Positions 16,014 to 24,585 of a stretch of 42,090 bases of DNA are shown here, in pieces (the stretch's first letter is position 1; each line of letters begins with the position of its first letter). The stretch spans positions 1 through 42,090 of the forward strand of contig CALANA010000084.1 of the NCBI GenBank assembly GCA_937925925.1. The letters are read 5' to 3'. Both the position numbers and the translations under genes were made by a program. Under the pieces are notes generated by a model. That model was not told the DNA's origin. It saw only the letters and a program-made list of their open reading frames with translations, and made no database searches. This stretch comes from an uncultured Chloroflexales bacterium. Lineage in GTDB: Bacteria > Chloroflexota > Chloroflexia > Chloroflexales > Chloroflexaceae.

Positions 16014-16340
16014 TTATGGACGCCGGATCGTGGTGTTCAAGTACGTCGCCAGTTCGTTCAGCGCATCGCGCACTCGTGCGATAAAAGGGCCAACTGCGTG
16101 CTGCATTTCCTGCAGATTTTCGCGTACCTGCGTAGGCATGTCGATCACAATCGCATCCTCGTTGGGCAAGAGTAACCACAGCACCAGATATAGCAGCACT
16201 CCTATACCGTTGAAGAGTGACAGCACAATAAATCCTAGCCGCACCAGCATGGGATCTACCTTAAAATAAGCGGCCACACCACTTGCAACCCCGGCCAACC
16301 ATCGATCCGAAAGCTGACGTACCATTCGTTTGCCTTGCAT
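16014..16340 (-). CDS. PspC-domain membrane protein
   Basis: A 108-aa protein with one PspC domain. It starts with the signature RQLSDRWLAGVASGVAAYFK and VDPMLVRLGFIVLSLFNGIG. A hydrophobic helix (LVRLGFIVLSLFNGIGVLLYLVLWLLLP) ends with the family's LLLPNED. The C-terminal 45 residues are an amphipathic, probably helical tail (TQVRENLQEMQHAVGPFIAR). AAGGAG lies 7 nt before the ATG. PspC proteins act in or alongside envelope-stress responses; small stand-alone versions are common in Gram-positive and Chloroflexota genomes and their exact role is unclear. It is monocistronic, flanked by repeats on both sides. Confidence 0.85.
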   Translation of the reverse strand: MQGKRMVRQLSDRWLAGVASGVAAYFKVDPMLVRLGFIVLSLFNGIGVLLYLVLWLLLPNEDAIVIDMPTQVRENLQEMQHAVGPFIARVRDALNELATYLNTTIRRP

Positions 16341-16395
16341 GATGTATCTCCTTCTTGATGATTACTGACAGCATGCCTTTCTAGCGTAATATATA

Positions 16396-16536
16396 ATACC
16401 AATTTGACGTAAACATTCCGCATACGCTGAAATCCCCACATGGTCGGGGGCCGCAGGTCCCCGCCCCACACCACGACACAGTCGCGTTGGAGGACGCATG
16501 GCAAGAACATGCGGAATGTTCATGTCGAAACGGTAT
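16396..16536 (+). repeat. Family A element A4 (short form)
   Basis: A compact 141-bp copy runs from ATACCAATTTGAC to GTCGAAACGGTAT. Inside each end are AAACATTCCGCATACGC and GCGGAATGTTCAT, a clear inverted repeat, which shows that the terminal symmetry extends beyond 25 bp. The core GGGGGCCGCAGGTCCCCG is a hairpin. The middle arms of the longer copies are absent. Confidence 0.75.
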
Positions 16537-16708
16537 AACCGACAATAAGAAAGACAAAAGCACAACCAGTCGCGGGCTGACGTGCTGACCGCACGCGACC
16601 GTGTACCTGCTATCATATGACGTTCGTGAATCAAGTGAAGTTGCATACTGCTGAGAGCCAGGCAAATCTTATGTACCGGATATTGATCTAGCTTTCAGTT
16701 AACACAAC

Positions 16709-16751
16709 ACGCCTTCAGCCAGTTCCGGTCGTCTTGACTGCCTGAAGGCGT
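16709..16751 (-). terminator. Hairpin terminator downstream of RNase J
   Basis: ACGCCTTCAG (16709-16718) and CTGAAGGCGT (16742-16751) form a perfect 10-bp stem, extended by CAG/CTG pairing inside. On the minus strand, the direction of RNase J transcription, the stem is followed by GTTGTGTT, a modest U-rich stretch. It lies about 90 bp beyond the RNase J stop codon. Confidence 0.55.
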
Positions 16752-16838
16752 TATGCGCTGATATCACGAGCAGTTCCCGCCGTACCATAACCCTGTATCT
16801 GTGACCCGGCCTTGCCTGGCGCAAGACCCGTGTGCAGC

Positions 16839-18509
16839 TCACACTTCCATCACTACTGGCAAGACCATCGGGCGGCGGCGTGTTTCCCGATACAGAAACT
16901 CACTGACAACGTCTTTGATTTTGCGATTCACAAAGCTAACATCGACCTGAGTATGAGTAGTTGCATCACCATTCAGTGCCTCGCGCACCGTGGTTTTGGT
17001 GGCCTCGATGAGATCCTGGCTCTGGCGCATATAGACAAAGCCGCGCGAGACAACATCCGGCCCAGCGACCAGTGTCCCTGTACCATCAATACTCACCACG
17101 ACGATTAACATCCCATCCTTCGACAGCATCTGGCGGTCACGCACCACCACATTGCCTACATCGCCCACGGTCGTACCGTCAACATAGATATAACCTACCG
17201 GAGCGGTACCAACGGTGCGCCCATAGTTGCGACTAAACTCCATGATCGAGCCGCTTTCTGGAAGCAAGATATTGTCTGTCTCGAAAATGCCGCCCATGTT
17301 CAGCGCCATTTTGCGATACAAAATCATATGGCGATAGTCGCCATGAAATGGAATAACAAATTCTGGCCGGAGCAGGGCCAGCACCATTTTCAATTCTTCC
17401 TGTGCGGCATGGCCGGAGACATGCACCCCGGCCTGGCTCCCATAGATCACATCGGCTCCCAGCCGAAACAGATTGTTAATCACGCGGTTGACCGAGACCT
17501 CGTTGCCCGGAATCGGCGTTGCCGAAACCACAACTGTATCGCCCTCCTTAATTTTGACATGCGGATAATCCCGATTGGCCATACGGTTCAACGCCGACAT
17601 TGGTTCGCCCTGGCTTCCAGTACACACCACCGCAATCTGGTCATCGGGATAGTTTGCCATTTCGCCGGGACGAATGATGGTGCCCTCTTCTGCGCGCAAA
17701 AATCCCATCTCAAACGCAATACGGCTATTATTTTCCATACTGCGGCCCACCAGTACCACGCGCCGTCCATATGCTTCAGCGGACTCGATCACCTGCTGCA
17801 CACGGCTAATGTTCGAGGCAAAAGTCGCCAGGATAATCCGCCCAGGCGCAGTCGCAAAAATGGTATCAAAGGCTTCTCCCACCGTCGACTCGCTGGGGGT
17901 ATAGCCTTTGGCTTCGACCCGCACACAATCGGTAATCAGCACCAGCGGCTTGCGCTGGCCGAAATCTGTAATACGCGCAATATCGGTTGGTTTACCGTCG
18001 GCGGGGGTATGATCAAACTTCCAGTCGGTCAAATAAATCACCAGGCCGACCGGGGTGGTAATGCCAAAGCCGACCGTGTCGGGGATCGAGTGTGCAACAT
18101 GAAACGGTTCAATCGTAAAACTGCCCACCTGAAATTTCTGGTCATCCTGGATCGTGTTCAGGGTCGTCTGATCCAACCGGCGATGCTCTTTCAGTTTGTT
18201 GGTCAAAATGCCCAGAGTTAACCGTGTTCCGTACACTGGCGGAAACCCTAAATCGGCAATGAGATAGGGGAGCGCCCCGATATGATCTTCGTGACCGTGG
18301 GTCAGGAGAATGCCCTTGATATGCTTGACTTTATCCCGCAAATAAGAAATATCGGGTAAAACCAGATCGACCCCCAGCATATCTGACTCGGGAAACATCA
18401 CCCCACAGTCCAGGATAATAATTTCGTCACCGTATTCTACCACCCACATGTTGCGCCCCACTTCCCCCACACCGCCGAGGGGAAGCGTACGCACGCGATT
18501 CTTAGCCAT
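16839..18509 (-). CDS. rnj: Ribonuclease J
   Basis: A metallo-beta-lactamase/beta-CASP family RNase with 5'-3' exonuclease and endonuclease activity, central to mRNA turnover and rRNA maturation in bacteria lacking RNase E. The 556-aa length is typical. Zn-binding motif HGHEDHIGALPYLIA is near residues 74-88, after VRTLPLGGVGEVGRNMWVVE and ILDCGVMFPE. The beta-CASP part contains ATFASNISRVQQVIESAEAY, VVLVGRSMENNSRIA, VVCTGSQGEPMSALNRMANR and HVSGHAAQEELKMVLALLRP, and the second His motif FVIPFHGDYRHM. The C-terminal domain follows VDGTTVGDVGNVVVRDRQML. No clear Shine-Dalgarno is seen before ATG 18509, which is however the expected N-terminus. It may be cotranscribed with the two genes upstream, with a 214-bp gap. 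Confidence 0.95.
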   Translation of the reverse strand: MAKNRVRTLPLGGVGEVGRNMWVVEYGDEIIILDCGVMFPESDMLGVDLVLPDISYLRDKVKHIKGILLTHGHEDHIGALPYLIADLGFPPVYGTRLTLGILTNKLKEHRRLDQTTLNTIQDDQKFQVGSFTIEPFHVAHSIPDTVGFGITTPVGLVIYLTDWKFDHTPADGKPTDIARITDFGQRKPLVLITDCVRVEAKGYTPSESTVGEAFDTIFATAPGRIILATFASNISRVQQVIESAEAYGRRVVLVGRSMENNSRIAFEMGFLRAEEGTIIRPGEMANYPDDQIAVVCTGSQGEPMSALNRMANRDYPHVKIKEGDTVVVSATPIPGNEVSVNRVINNLFRLGADVIYGSQAGVHVSGHAAQEELKMVLALLRPEFVIPFHGDYRHMILYRKMALNMGGIFETDNILLPESGSIMEFSRNYGRTVGTAPVGYIYVDGTTVGDVGNVVVRDRQMLSKDGMLIVVVSIDGTGTLVAGPDVVSRGFVYMRQSQDLIEATKTTVREALNGDATTHTQVDVSFVNRKIKDVVSEFLYRETRRRPMVLPVVMEV

Positions 18510-18723
18510 AGATGTATTGTGAAGTCAAATACCGCTCGCAGCGGAGGCGGCAGAGACTTCTTCTCCTTTCTGCACACATGGTAAAACGTATAATGGGCCG
18601 CACTGCTCTCCTCATAGACCATAGGAGACAATGCAGCCTGGCCGTTCAAACCGTCGGTCATTGGCAGTCAATGTCGTTCTATCATTTCAGGCACTGCTGC
18701 AGGTTGATCCCGAATACTCACTA

Positions 18724-19317
18724 TCAAGGGTTCGTTGCTGCAACCTTGTCCACCTCACGTTGATCTTCCTCACCCTGGAGATCGGCCCGGTGCCGGATCT
18801 CGGTCAGAAGTTCGTCTCGGTTTGCCAAACCAGCATAGATGGGCAAGCGCTGACGGCCATAGGCCTGGGCATGCAAAAACCGCAGGAATGGATTACGGAT
18901 CTGGTTCGTATGATCGTCTGCAAGATACAGCTCGTCGATTGGTTCGTCACTATCATCATCGACACGTTGCACACGCTGAATGGCATGCCAGGGATAAACC
19001 ACACAGATTCCCAATGATTCAAAGCGCAACCCGGCTTCGGTTGGCGTATAGGTCGCTGCCCACTCTTCAAGCAGGTTCCACACGAGCAGTGGAGTCGCTA
19101 CAATCAGTACCAGCATAAGCAACGCTGGAATAATCTGACTGATCGTCAATCCCTCCTCAATACTGGCCTGGAACGTTGACCAGAAGAAGGACGGGTGGTA
19201 ACTAATACCGAGCGTGCTGCGAAAGCTCCACAGCGCAAAAGCCCAGATCGCCAGCGCTCCAATTAACAGGATGATCGTTGTACGGCGTCCAACCGTAGAG
19301 AGTCGATATGTTTTCAT
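18724..19317 (-). CDS. Membrane protein with PH-like (bPH) domain
   Basis: A 197-aa protein with two membrane helices: about residues 12-30 (TTIILLIGALAIWAFALWSF) and 58-80 (IIPALLMLVLIVATPLLVWN). A cytoplasmic stretch follows (WAATYTPTEAGLRFESLGIC, VVYPWHAIQRVQRVDDDSDE) whose pattern, a hydrophobic strand then a Pro-Trp in the segment before an acidic loop, resembles bacterial PH domains (YdbT/DUF304-like). The C-terminus is charged. Start codon ATG 19317 has AAGGA 6 nt upstream and lies 5 bp after the uracil-DNA glycosylase stop, so the two genes form an operon. The specific function is unknown and the domain call is tentative. Confidence 0.65.
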   Translation of the reverse strand: MKTYRLSTVGRRTTIILLIGALAIWAFALWSFRSTLGISYHPSFFWSTFQASIEEGLTISQIIPALLMLVLIVATPLLVWNLLEEWAATYTPTEAGLRFESLGICVVYPWHAIQRVQRVDDDSDEPIDELYLADDHTNQIRNPFLRFLHAQAYGRQRLPIYAGLANRDELLTEIRHRADLQGEEDQREVDKVAATNP

Positions 19318-19322
19318 AATCC

Positions 19323-19943
19323 TTAAAACAGGCTCAATTGCTCCATAGGTGGTTCAGCATCATCCGCACCAGGTTGTTCTGTATGCTCTGATTGGGCCAT
19401 AATCTCTGGTAAACGCCGAAAATCGGCTTCGATCAACGGGCGGTTCTGCGGTTGATGCAATGCTGCCGCCGGATGTAACATCGGCACAATCAGCCGGCCA
19501 TTGATCATGCGTGGTTGGCCGTGAATGCGCGAAATACGTTCTTTGGGCAGATAGAGACTCATCGAAAAGCGGCCCAGGGTGACAATGACCCGTGGGTTAA
19601 TAATCTCAATCTGACGGAACAGGTAGGTGCGGGTACAGATGTCGATTTCATCTGGGAGTGGATCACGGTTCTGCGGGGGACGGCACTTGATCACATTGCC
19701 AATAAACACGTCTTGCCGCTGTAGTCCAGCCAGCGCCAGCAACTCATCCAGGAATTTCCCTGATGGCCCCACGAATGGCCGCCCCTGGCGATCCTCGTGA
19801 TACCCCGGCCCTTCACCAATAAAAACAATCTTCGCGTCGATTGGCCCCTCACCTGGTACAGCCTTCACTCGTCCCTGATGCAATGGGCAGAGTTTACAGG
19901 TATGCACCTCCTGGGCAATCTTTTGGAGTTCGTCTGACGCCAC
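19323..19943 (-). CDS. Uracil-DNA glycosylase, family 4 (iron-sulfur)
   Basis: Removes uracil from DNA to start base excision repair. It matches thermophile-type family 4 enzymes: VHTCKLCPLHQGRVKAVPGE has two cluster cysteines, VFIGEGPGYHEDRQGRPFVG is the catalytic motif A and uracil pocket, NVIKCRPPQNRDPLPDEIDI carries the third Cys, DICTRTYLFRQIE the fourth, and MLHPAAAL is motif B. I propose GTG 19943 (206 aa) because the 52-residue extension from ATG 20099 has no family counterpart and contains TATACT (19964-19969, minus strand), a good -10. The Shine-Dalgarno AGGAG is unusually close to the GTG. The C-terminus QLSLF resembles the clamp-binding motif QLxLF. Next in the operon is the PH-like membrane protein. 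Confidence 0.9.
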   Translation of the reverse strand: MASDELQKIAQEVHTCKLCPLHQGRVKAVPGEGPIDAKIVFIGEGPGYHEDRQGRPFVGPSGKFLDELLALAGLQRQDVFIGNVIKCRPPQNRDPLPDEIDICTRTYLFRQIEIINPRVIVTLGRFSMSLYLPKERISRIHGQPRMINGRLIVPMLHPAAALHQPQNRPLIEADFRRLPEIMAQSEHTEQPGADDAEPPMEQLSLF

Positions 19944-19949
19944 ACTCCT

Positions 19950-20372
19950 ACATCTTTCTAGATAGTATAACCATTGTGAAGAACCGGCCACTATCATGTT
20001 AGCTCTCGTTCGTGGTGGAAAAAGCATCGTTGCCGACTCTGGCAACAACGTCCCAACATCACGCCTGGAGTGTTTCTCGCCTTTCCGTGGGATGCGCAAC
20101 CAGTATCACTCATGGTGTGATCGTGCCACCGTCTGGTTGCACTGAAAGTGCCCCTCTGAATTGTGCCAGGCTCATCGTGATCGTACTTTTTTTGGATAGA
20201 CCTTGATGGACATTATACTCTAAAAACCTGTTCCTGTTCAAGGTGGAGCGTAACATACGTGTTCACTTTGCTTCTGGGAACGTGGGCAGTTTACCCTTGT
20301 CTCCGCGATGGAGAGCGTCTCGCCTGTGCTCTCAGGGGTGTGTGTTCCCCCACGGGTGAACAGTTACGATGC
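19950..20372. other. Intergenic region without recognised gene
   Basis: Between the udg promoter region and element D4 I see no gene with a Shine-Dalgarno or family features. CCCCACGGGTGAACAGTT at about 20348 resembles the right end of a family D element, suggesting that D4 inserted next to an older remnant. The short ORFs here have repeat-like composition. Confidence 0.4.
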
Positions 20373-20535
20373 CAGGTACCTATTCAGACTTGACGGGACA
20401 CGCCCGCCAGTGCGCACGGTGTGCCTGGGAGCGCGGGCGGGACGCCCGCCGTGGCGCATGCGCGGGCAGCGTGCCCGCGCTCTCAGCCGCAAGATCAATG
20501 CTGACGACAGAAGCTCTCTCCCCAGATGTGAACAG
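20373..20535. mobile_element. Family D element D4
   Basis: Left end CAGGTACCTATTCAG, right end CAGATGTGAACAG, and the GC-rich hairpin core (GGGAGCGCGGGCGGGACGCC ... GGCAGCGTGCCCGCGC) are shared with D1. TACGATGC occurs immediately outside both ends (20365-20372 and 20536-20543), a second example of an 8-bp target duplication in this family. The right terminus lacks the final GTAC seen in D1. Confidence 0.6.
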
Positions 20536-20543
20536 TACGATGC

Positions 20544-20932
20544 TAGCAGGATTGGCGGAAGGAATGTATACATGCTATAATCCCACGATAGTCTGGTAAA
20601 TAACGTAAGTTTCAGGTGAGTATCTATGCATTGATCACCATCGCTTGTGTGCTGACAATCGCTATTCACCCCAACGCCAGGATTGTGATCCGCCTAGAAC
20701 TGACGCGGTTATGCTGCCGTCAGCAGGTCGTATTACAATAACGTCTGGTGTGTTTGCATTGATACCCATCTCTGGTTTGCAAGTCAACGGCTTACGTGCT
20801 GAGAGTATAAAAATACGGTCTGTACTGTTACTCTACATGTTGCTACAGGAGTTTTCAACCATAATCCAGTTCGTGCCAGTGTTCTGGGATCTGAGACTGC
20901 TGTGGTGACAATAGTGTGTAAGGGCTGCGATT
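20544..20932 (+). promoter_or_regulatory. Long leader or promoter region of the ketoacyl synthase gene
   Basis: No gene is recognised in this 389-bp gap. TATAAA at about 20807 preceded by TTGCAAGTCAACG could supply a promoter, but spacing is poor. The region is less GC-rich than the coding DNA and lacks family A-D elements, unlike most gaps of this size in the window, so it may hold regulatory sequence for the downstream gene. Confidence 0.3.
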
Positions 20933-22360
20933 ATGGCGCGTATTACGAGTGACCGCCGTCGGGCATTACGACAGCGATTACTGGCGTTTGTCTCTACCCG
21001 CGAGATTATCTCCGAGGAAACACTGGCGGAGCAGATTGATCAGCTCCTGGAAGAAGTGCTGGAAGAAGATCCGCTCGTAGCACCGCTGGATCTGGCTCTG
21101 GATGAACGCGATGGTAATCAACGGATTGTGGTGACGGGAATGGGTCTGGTGACACCATTTGGGGTGGGCATCCAGCCGTTCTGGTCGGGTTTGGAAGAAG
21201 CGCGTAGTTCGATCAGGCGCATTACCCTCTGCAACGCCGATGATTTTCCCTGCCAGATTGCCGGGGAGGTGCCAGAATTTGACCCACGCGAGTATATGGA
21301 TTTCAAGGAGGCACGCCGTATGTCGCGTGCCAGTCAGTTTGCGGTCGCCGCTGCCCGCATGGCACTTGAGCATGCCGGGTTGCGTATTGATGACAGCAAT
21401 CGCTATACAACCGGAGTTTTAATTGGCAGTGGCGCGACATCTATGCCGGATTCCGAGCAGGCGGTGCGCACGATGATACAAAAAGGGCCACTGAAAATTA
21501 GTCCGTTCTTTATTCCCGCTGCGCTACCGAATATGCCTTCCTGCCAGGTGGCAATTCAGCTTGATGTGCGTGGATACAATACTGCAATCAGTACTGCGTG
21601 TGCCGCCAGTGCGCAGGCTATTGGCGAGGCGATGGCGGTCATCCGGCGTGGCGATGCACAGGTCATGCTGGCTGGTGGTGCGGAGGCACCGATCAGTCAA
21701 CTCAGCCTGGGGAGCTTTTGTGCCATGCGTGCCTTGAGTACCCGCAACGAAGCACCCGATCAGGCTTCTCGACCATTTGACATCAAGCGCGATGGATTTG
21801 TGCCCGCCGAGGGGGCTGGCGTACTGGTTCTCGAACGACTCTCGGACGCTCGGCGGCGCGGAGCCACGGTGTACGCTGAGATTCTGGGCTATGCCAGTAC
21901 CTGCGATGCCTTTCATGTTACGGCACCCGATCCAGGCGGTGATGGTGCGGCGCGTGCAATGCGGCTCGCCCTGTTCAATGCCCGTATTGCTCCACAGCAA
22001 GTGGACTATATCAACGCCCATGCCACGAGTACACCGGTTGGGGATACGGCCGAAACGCTGGCGATCAAACAGGTGTTTGATGAGTATGCCTATAGTGTGC
22101 CGATTAGCGCTACCAAGTCGATGATCGGGCATACAACCGGTGCTGCCGGGGCGATTGAGGCTGCTGCAGCGATATTGGCTATGCAGCATGGCATCCTACC
22201 GCCGACAATCAATCAAGAATTCCCTGATCCCGAATGTGACCTGGATTATGTACCCAACCGTGCCCGTCCAGCAGATATTCAGATTGCGATGTCGAACTCA
22301 TTTGGATTTGGTGGGATCAATGCAGTGCTGGTGTTTCAACGCCTGCCACAGCATCTATAA
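20933..22360 (+). CDS. fabF: Beta-ketoacyl-ACP synthase II-type (KAS II) with N-terminal extension
   Basis: A thiolase-fold condensing enzyme that extends acyl-ACP with malonyl-ACP in fatty-acid synthesis. The conserved core begins only at about residue 63 (RIVVTGMGLVTPFGVGIQPF) and runs to the end. The Cys-His-His triad is visible: STACAASAQAIGEAMAVIRR (Cys about 222), YINAHATSTPVGDTAETLAI (His about 362) and TKSMIGHTTGAAGAIEAAAA (His about 400), then SNSFGFGGINAVLVFQ. The first 62 residues (MARITSDRRRALRQRLLAFV, then an acidic helix LAEQIDQLLEEVLEEDPLVA) are not part of the usual 410-415-aa enzyme. They look like a helical domain reminiscent of an ACP-like or docking segment but lack the DSL phosphopantetheine site. 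No acpP, fabD or fabG gene is adjacent. FabF versus a specialised KAS paralogue cannot be decided from sequence. Confidence 0.88.
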   Translation: MARITSDRRRALRQRLLAFVSTREIISEETLAEQIDQLLEEVLEEDPLVAPLDLALDERDGNQRIVVTGMGLVTPFGVGIQPFWSGLEEARSSIRRITLCNADDFPCQIAGEVPEFDPREYMDFKEARRMSRASQFAVAAARMALEHAGLRIDDSNRYTTGVLIGSGATSMPDSEQAVRTMIQKGPLKISPFFIPAALPNMPSCQVAIQLDVRGYNTAISTACAASAQAIGEAMAVIRRGDAQVMLAGGAEAPISQLSLGSFCAMRALSTRNEAPDQASRPFDIKRDGFVPAEGAGVLVLERLSDARRRGATVYAEILGYASTCDAFHVTAPDPGGDGAARAMRLALFNARIAPQQVDYINAHATSTPVGDTAETLAIKQVFDEYAYSVPISATKSMIGHTTGAAGAIEAAAAILAMQHGILPPTINQEFPDPECDLDYVPNRARPADIQIAMSNSFGFGGINAVLVFQRLPQHL

Positions 22361-22374
22361 TAGTCATCCCAAAT

Positions 22375-22576
22375 GACAGGACGTACGCAGTAACTCATCT
22401 GCCCGACCATCTTCACCTGCGGCCGCGTCGGAGGGGCACAAAAATTTACGCCCCTACTCTACAATTTCACCCCAAATTTTCCTCTACAGCGAATTTGGGG
22501 TGAAAAACAGACCTGATATTGCTCTGTCGAAGGTGAAAGAAAGATCGTCGTGCCAGGCGTCTGTGTACGTCGTGTC
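22375..22576. repeat. Family C-like element C6 with terminator-like hairpin
   Basis: GACAGGACGTACGCAG (22375-22390) and CTGTGTACGTCGTGTC (22561-22576) are inverted at 14 of 16 positions. Inside, TTTCACCCCAAATT (22465-22478) and AATTTGGGGTGAAA (22492-22505) form a perfect 14-bp stem with a 13-nt loop, which may also terminate transcription from the ketoacyl synthase gene. A family E unit pair follows at 22593-22646. Confidence 0.6.
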
Positions 22577-22592
22577 AATCAGTCGTACAAAA

Positions 22593-22646
22593 ACTGGAGT
22601 CCCGGCTTCAGCCTGGGTAGCTCTCTGACCAGCCTTAAGCTGGGAT
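22593..22646. repeat. Family E repeat
   Basis: ACTGGAGTCCCGGCTTCAGCC...GACCAGCCTTAAGCTGGGAT contains two half-units of the family E pattern, next to C6 and about 65 bp before holB. Confidence 0.5.
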
Positions 22647-22712
22647 CGGGTGTGTGTTCAATAAGCATGAGACGAGAAGTTATGGAGCTTCAGCTCGGTC
22701 AGAGTGTGATAG

Positions 22713-23759
22713 ATGATGCCTGATCTATCCTGGAACATCATTGGGCATGAGTGGGCGATTGCTTATCTGCAGCGTCTGATTACTGCCGGGCACCTGCCGC
22801 ATGCCCTGCTGATTACCGGGCCAGCAGGTATCGGTAAAGCCCTGGTTGCGTTGCGTATTGCGCAGGCGGTCAACTGTGAACATGCTGAACGTGCGCCTTG
22901 CCTCACCTGTCGCGCTTGCCGCCGCATTGAGCATGGCAATCATCCCGATGTGCGCATTGTCAGTATGGCTACTCAGGCGGCTGGACTGAAAGAAGAGGAG
23001 GCGGCCCGCCAGAAGGAATTAAAAATTGACACCATCCGCGCCTGGCAGTGCGATATGGCACTCAAACCGTATGAAGGTCAGCGTCGCGTGTTTATTCTGC
23101 ACGATGCCGAGCGGTTGAACGAAGAGTCCTCGAATGCGATGCTCAAGACGTTGGAAGAGCCTCCGCCCTTTGCAATCTTGATCCTGGTAGCCAATAGTGC
23201 TGATCTGCTGGCAACGATTGTCTCGCGTTGCCAGGTGTTGCGGTTGCGTCCCCTGCCTCGTCAACAGATTATGGATGCGTTGATCAAGCATCGTGGTCTG
23301 GCTGCTGATCAGGCGGCGTTGCTGGCGGCCTGGAGTGGTGGACGGATCGGGTGGGCCTTGCACGCTGCTACAGCCCCCGCAGAACGAGAGCAGCGCCAGG
23401 AACGCCTGGATGCGCTGTTGTTGTTACACGGCCAGTCACGTAGCACGGCCTTTCAGTGGGCCGAGGAACGCAGCAAGCAATATCGCAGTGGTGAGCAGGC
23501 CGAGGTGTTTAACTGGCTGGAATTGTGGCTGGCCTGGTGGCACGATGTCTTACTCGTGGCAGCCGATTGTGGCGAGTATGTCACCCACGTGGATCGCCTG
23601 TCAGACTTGAACCGGGCAGCACAACGCTATGCCTTACCCGATATTCATCGTTTTGTAGTACGGCTCGATGAAGCCCGCCGCCAACTACGTGACAACGTCA
23701 ATCCTCAACTGGCGCTGGAGAATCTACTATTACACCTTCCGTCGCCGCGCCGCGCCTGA
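22713..23759 (+). CDS. holB: DNA polymerase III delta prime subunit
   Basis: A clamp-loader AAA+ subunit that helps place the beta clamp on primed DNA. The 348-aa protein has HALLITGPAGIGKALVALRI (Walker A-like, residues about 30-50), a zinc-binding set CEHAERAPCLTCRACRRIEH, VFILHDAERLNEESSNAMLK (Walker B region) and LLATIVSRCQVLRLRPL with the clamp-loader SRC motif. The Walker A has GKA rather than GKT/S, in keeping with delta prime being a poor or inactive ATPase. The Cys cluster and length are typical. ATG 22713 and 22716 are adjacent alternatives; no strong Shine-Dalgarno is seen. A small hairpin, CGCCTGA/TCAGGCG (23753-23784), overlaps the stop codon. Confidence 0.92.
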   Translation: MMPDLSWNIIGHEWAIAYLQRLITAGHLPHALLITGPAGIGKALVALRIAQAVNCEHAERAPCLTCRACRRIEHGNHPDVRIVSMATQAAGLKEEEAARQKELKIDTIRAWQCDMALKPYEGQRRVFILHDAERLNEESSNAMLKTLEEPPPFAILILVANSADLLATIVSRCQVLRLRPLPRQQIMDALIKHRGLAADQAALLAAWSGGRIGWALHAATAPAEREQRQERLDALLLLHGQSRSTAFQWAEERSKQYRSGEQAEVFNWLELWLAWWHDVLLVAADCGEYVTHVDRLSDLNRAAQRYALPDIHRFVVRLDEARRQLRDNVNPQLALENLLLHLPSPRRA

Positions 23760-23928
23760 CGGTAATACTTCCAGGTCTCAGGCGATAGTTCTCTTCAACA
23801 AAAAGATCGGATGGGGAGTGTGCGCTGTCCACGCATAGGGCCACGCATACGACTACGAAGACAAGATATTTCATGCACGAATTGTACATTCCCTATGTTC
23901 ATGTTATGTTGCCCCCTAATCTGGTTAT

Positions 23929-24215
23929 GTACCTGTTCACATTTGGAGGGAAGCGCTGTCGTCAGCGTTCATGGTGCGCCTGGGAACGTGGGCGTTCCGC
24001 CCGCATGGTGTACCAGGGAGCGCAGGCGGAACGTCCGCGTTGCCTCCTCGTCGCGGGCAAGATGCCCTTGCTCCCAGGGCGAGCGTCCCCGTAACTAAGC
24101 CGTCTCTCCAGGAAATGAAGAACCTCGCTCCCAGGACGGGCGTCCCGCCCACGATCGCGCAAGGTGCGCCAGGGCGGGCGAACGTCCCGCCCGCGATCGC
24201 GCAAGGTGCGCCTGG
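23929..24215. repeat. Family D element D5 with internal tandem duplication
   Basis: GTACCTGTTCACATTTGGAG (23929 on) is a canonical family D left end. The core includes GGGAGCGCAGGCGGAACGTCC and GCGGGCAAGATGCCC. From about 24137, a unit of roughly 43 bp containing CGATCGCGCAAGGTGCGCC is present twice. The right terminus is missing; the sequence merges with a family A right arm. No gene with credible features is present, although frames remain open because of the composition. Confidence 0.6.
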
Positions 24216-24304
24216 AAGCGCAGGCCTCCGACCCCCGCCGCGACGCAGGCGCGTGGGAGGACGAATGGCAAGCATATGCCGAAGGTTCACGTCGAAACGA
24301 TATT
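24216..24304 (+). repeat. Family A right-arm fragment A5
   Basis: ACCCCCGCCGCGACGCAGGC, then GTGGGAGGACGAATGGCAAG and GTCGAAACGATAT (ending 24303) reproduce the right half of family A. The left half is replaced by D5. The 24305-24540 stretch to the next gene holds no recognised feature. Confidence 0.6.
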
Positions 24305-24542
24305 AGTTCCTGGAGAGAACGGTATCAACGCTATCATACCTTTCTATGTATGGTGAGCCGGGCAGGGTGGCTGTGGGCTGTGTTCGTGGTAATGGTGCTG
24401 GACTCGGCAGGGTGCAGCAGTGTGTTGCTTCGTTATCCATTCATTGGCGGTGGGTGTCATCAAGCCCAGAAAACCACTGGACAGCGCGTACCTCGGTCTA
24501 TTGAGCATTGCAAAATGTTCAACCACGGCATATCGAAAGTGC

Positions 24543-24548
24543 TATAAT
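24543..24548 (+). promoter_or_regulatory. Predicted -10 box of the 24586-26383 operon
   Basis: TATAAT at 24543-24548 is a perfect -10 hexamer 38 bp before the first start codon. The best -35 candidate (TTCAAC, 24518-24523) is weak and 19 bp away, so the promoter may be activator-dependent or non-canonical. Confidence 0.45.
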
Positions 24549-24585
24549 GCAACAGAACTGTAATGTCAGATAGAGGAGGTAGGTG

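Noticed and set aside
17328-18221. 297-codon open frame on the plus strand
   Set aside because: It lies antisense to the RNase J gene, whose motifs are unmistakable; no Shine-Dalgarno and a His/Asn/Gln-rich composition typical of an antisense frame.
19944-20099. N-terminal extension of the uracil-DNA glycosylase
   Set aside because: No family counterpart and a promoter -10 lies within it; the shorter GTG start is preferred.
21524-22189. 221-codon minus-strand frame
   Set aside because: Antisense to the ketoacyl synthase catalytic core.
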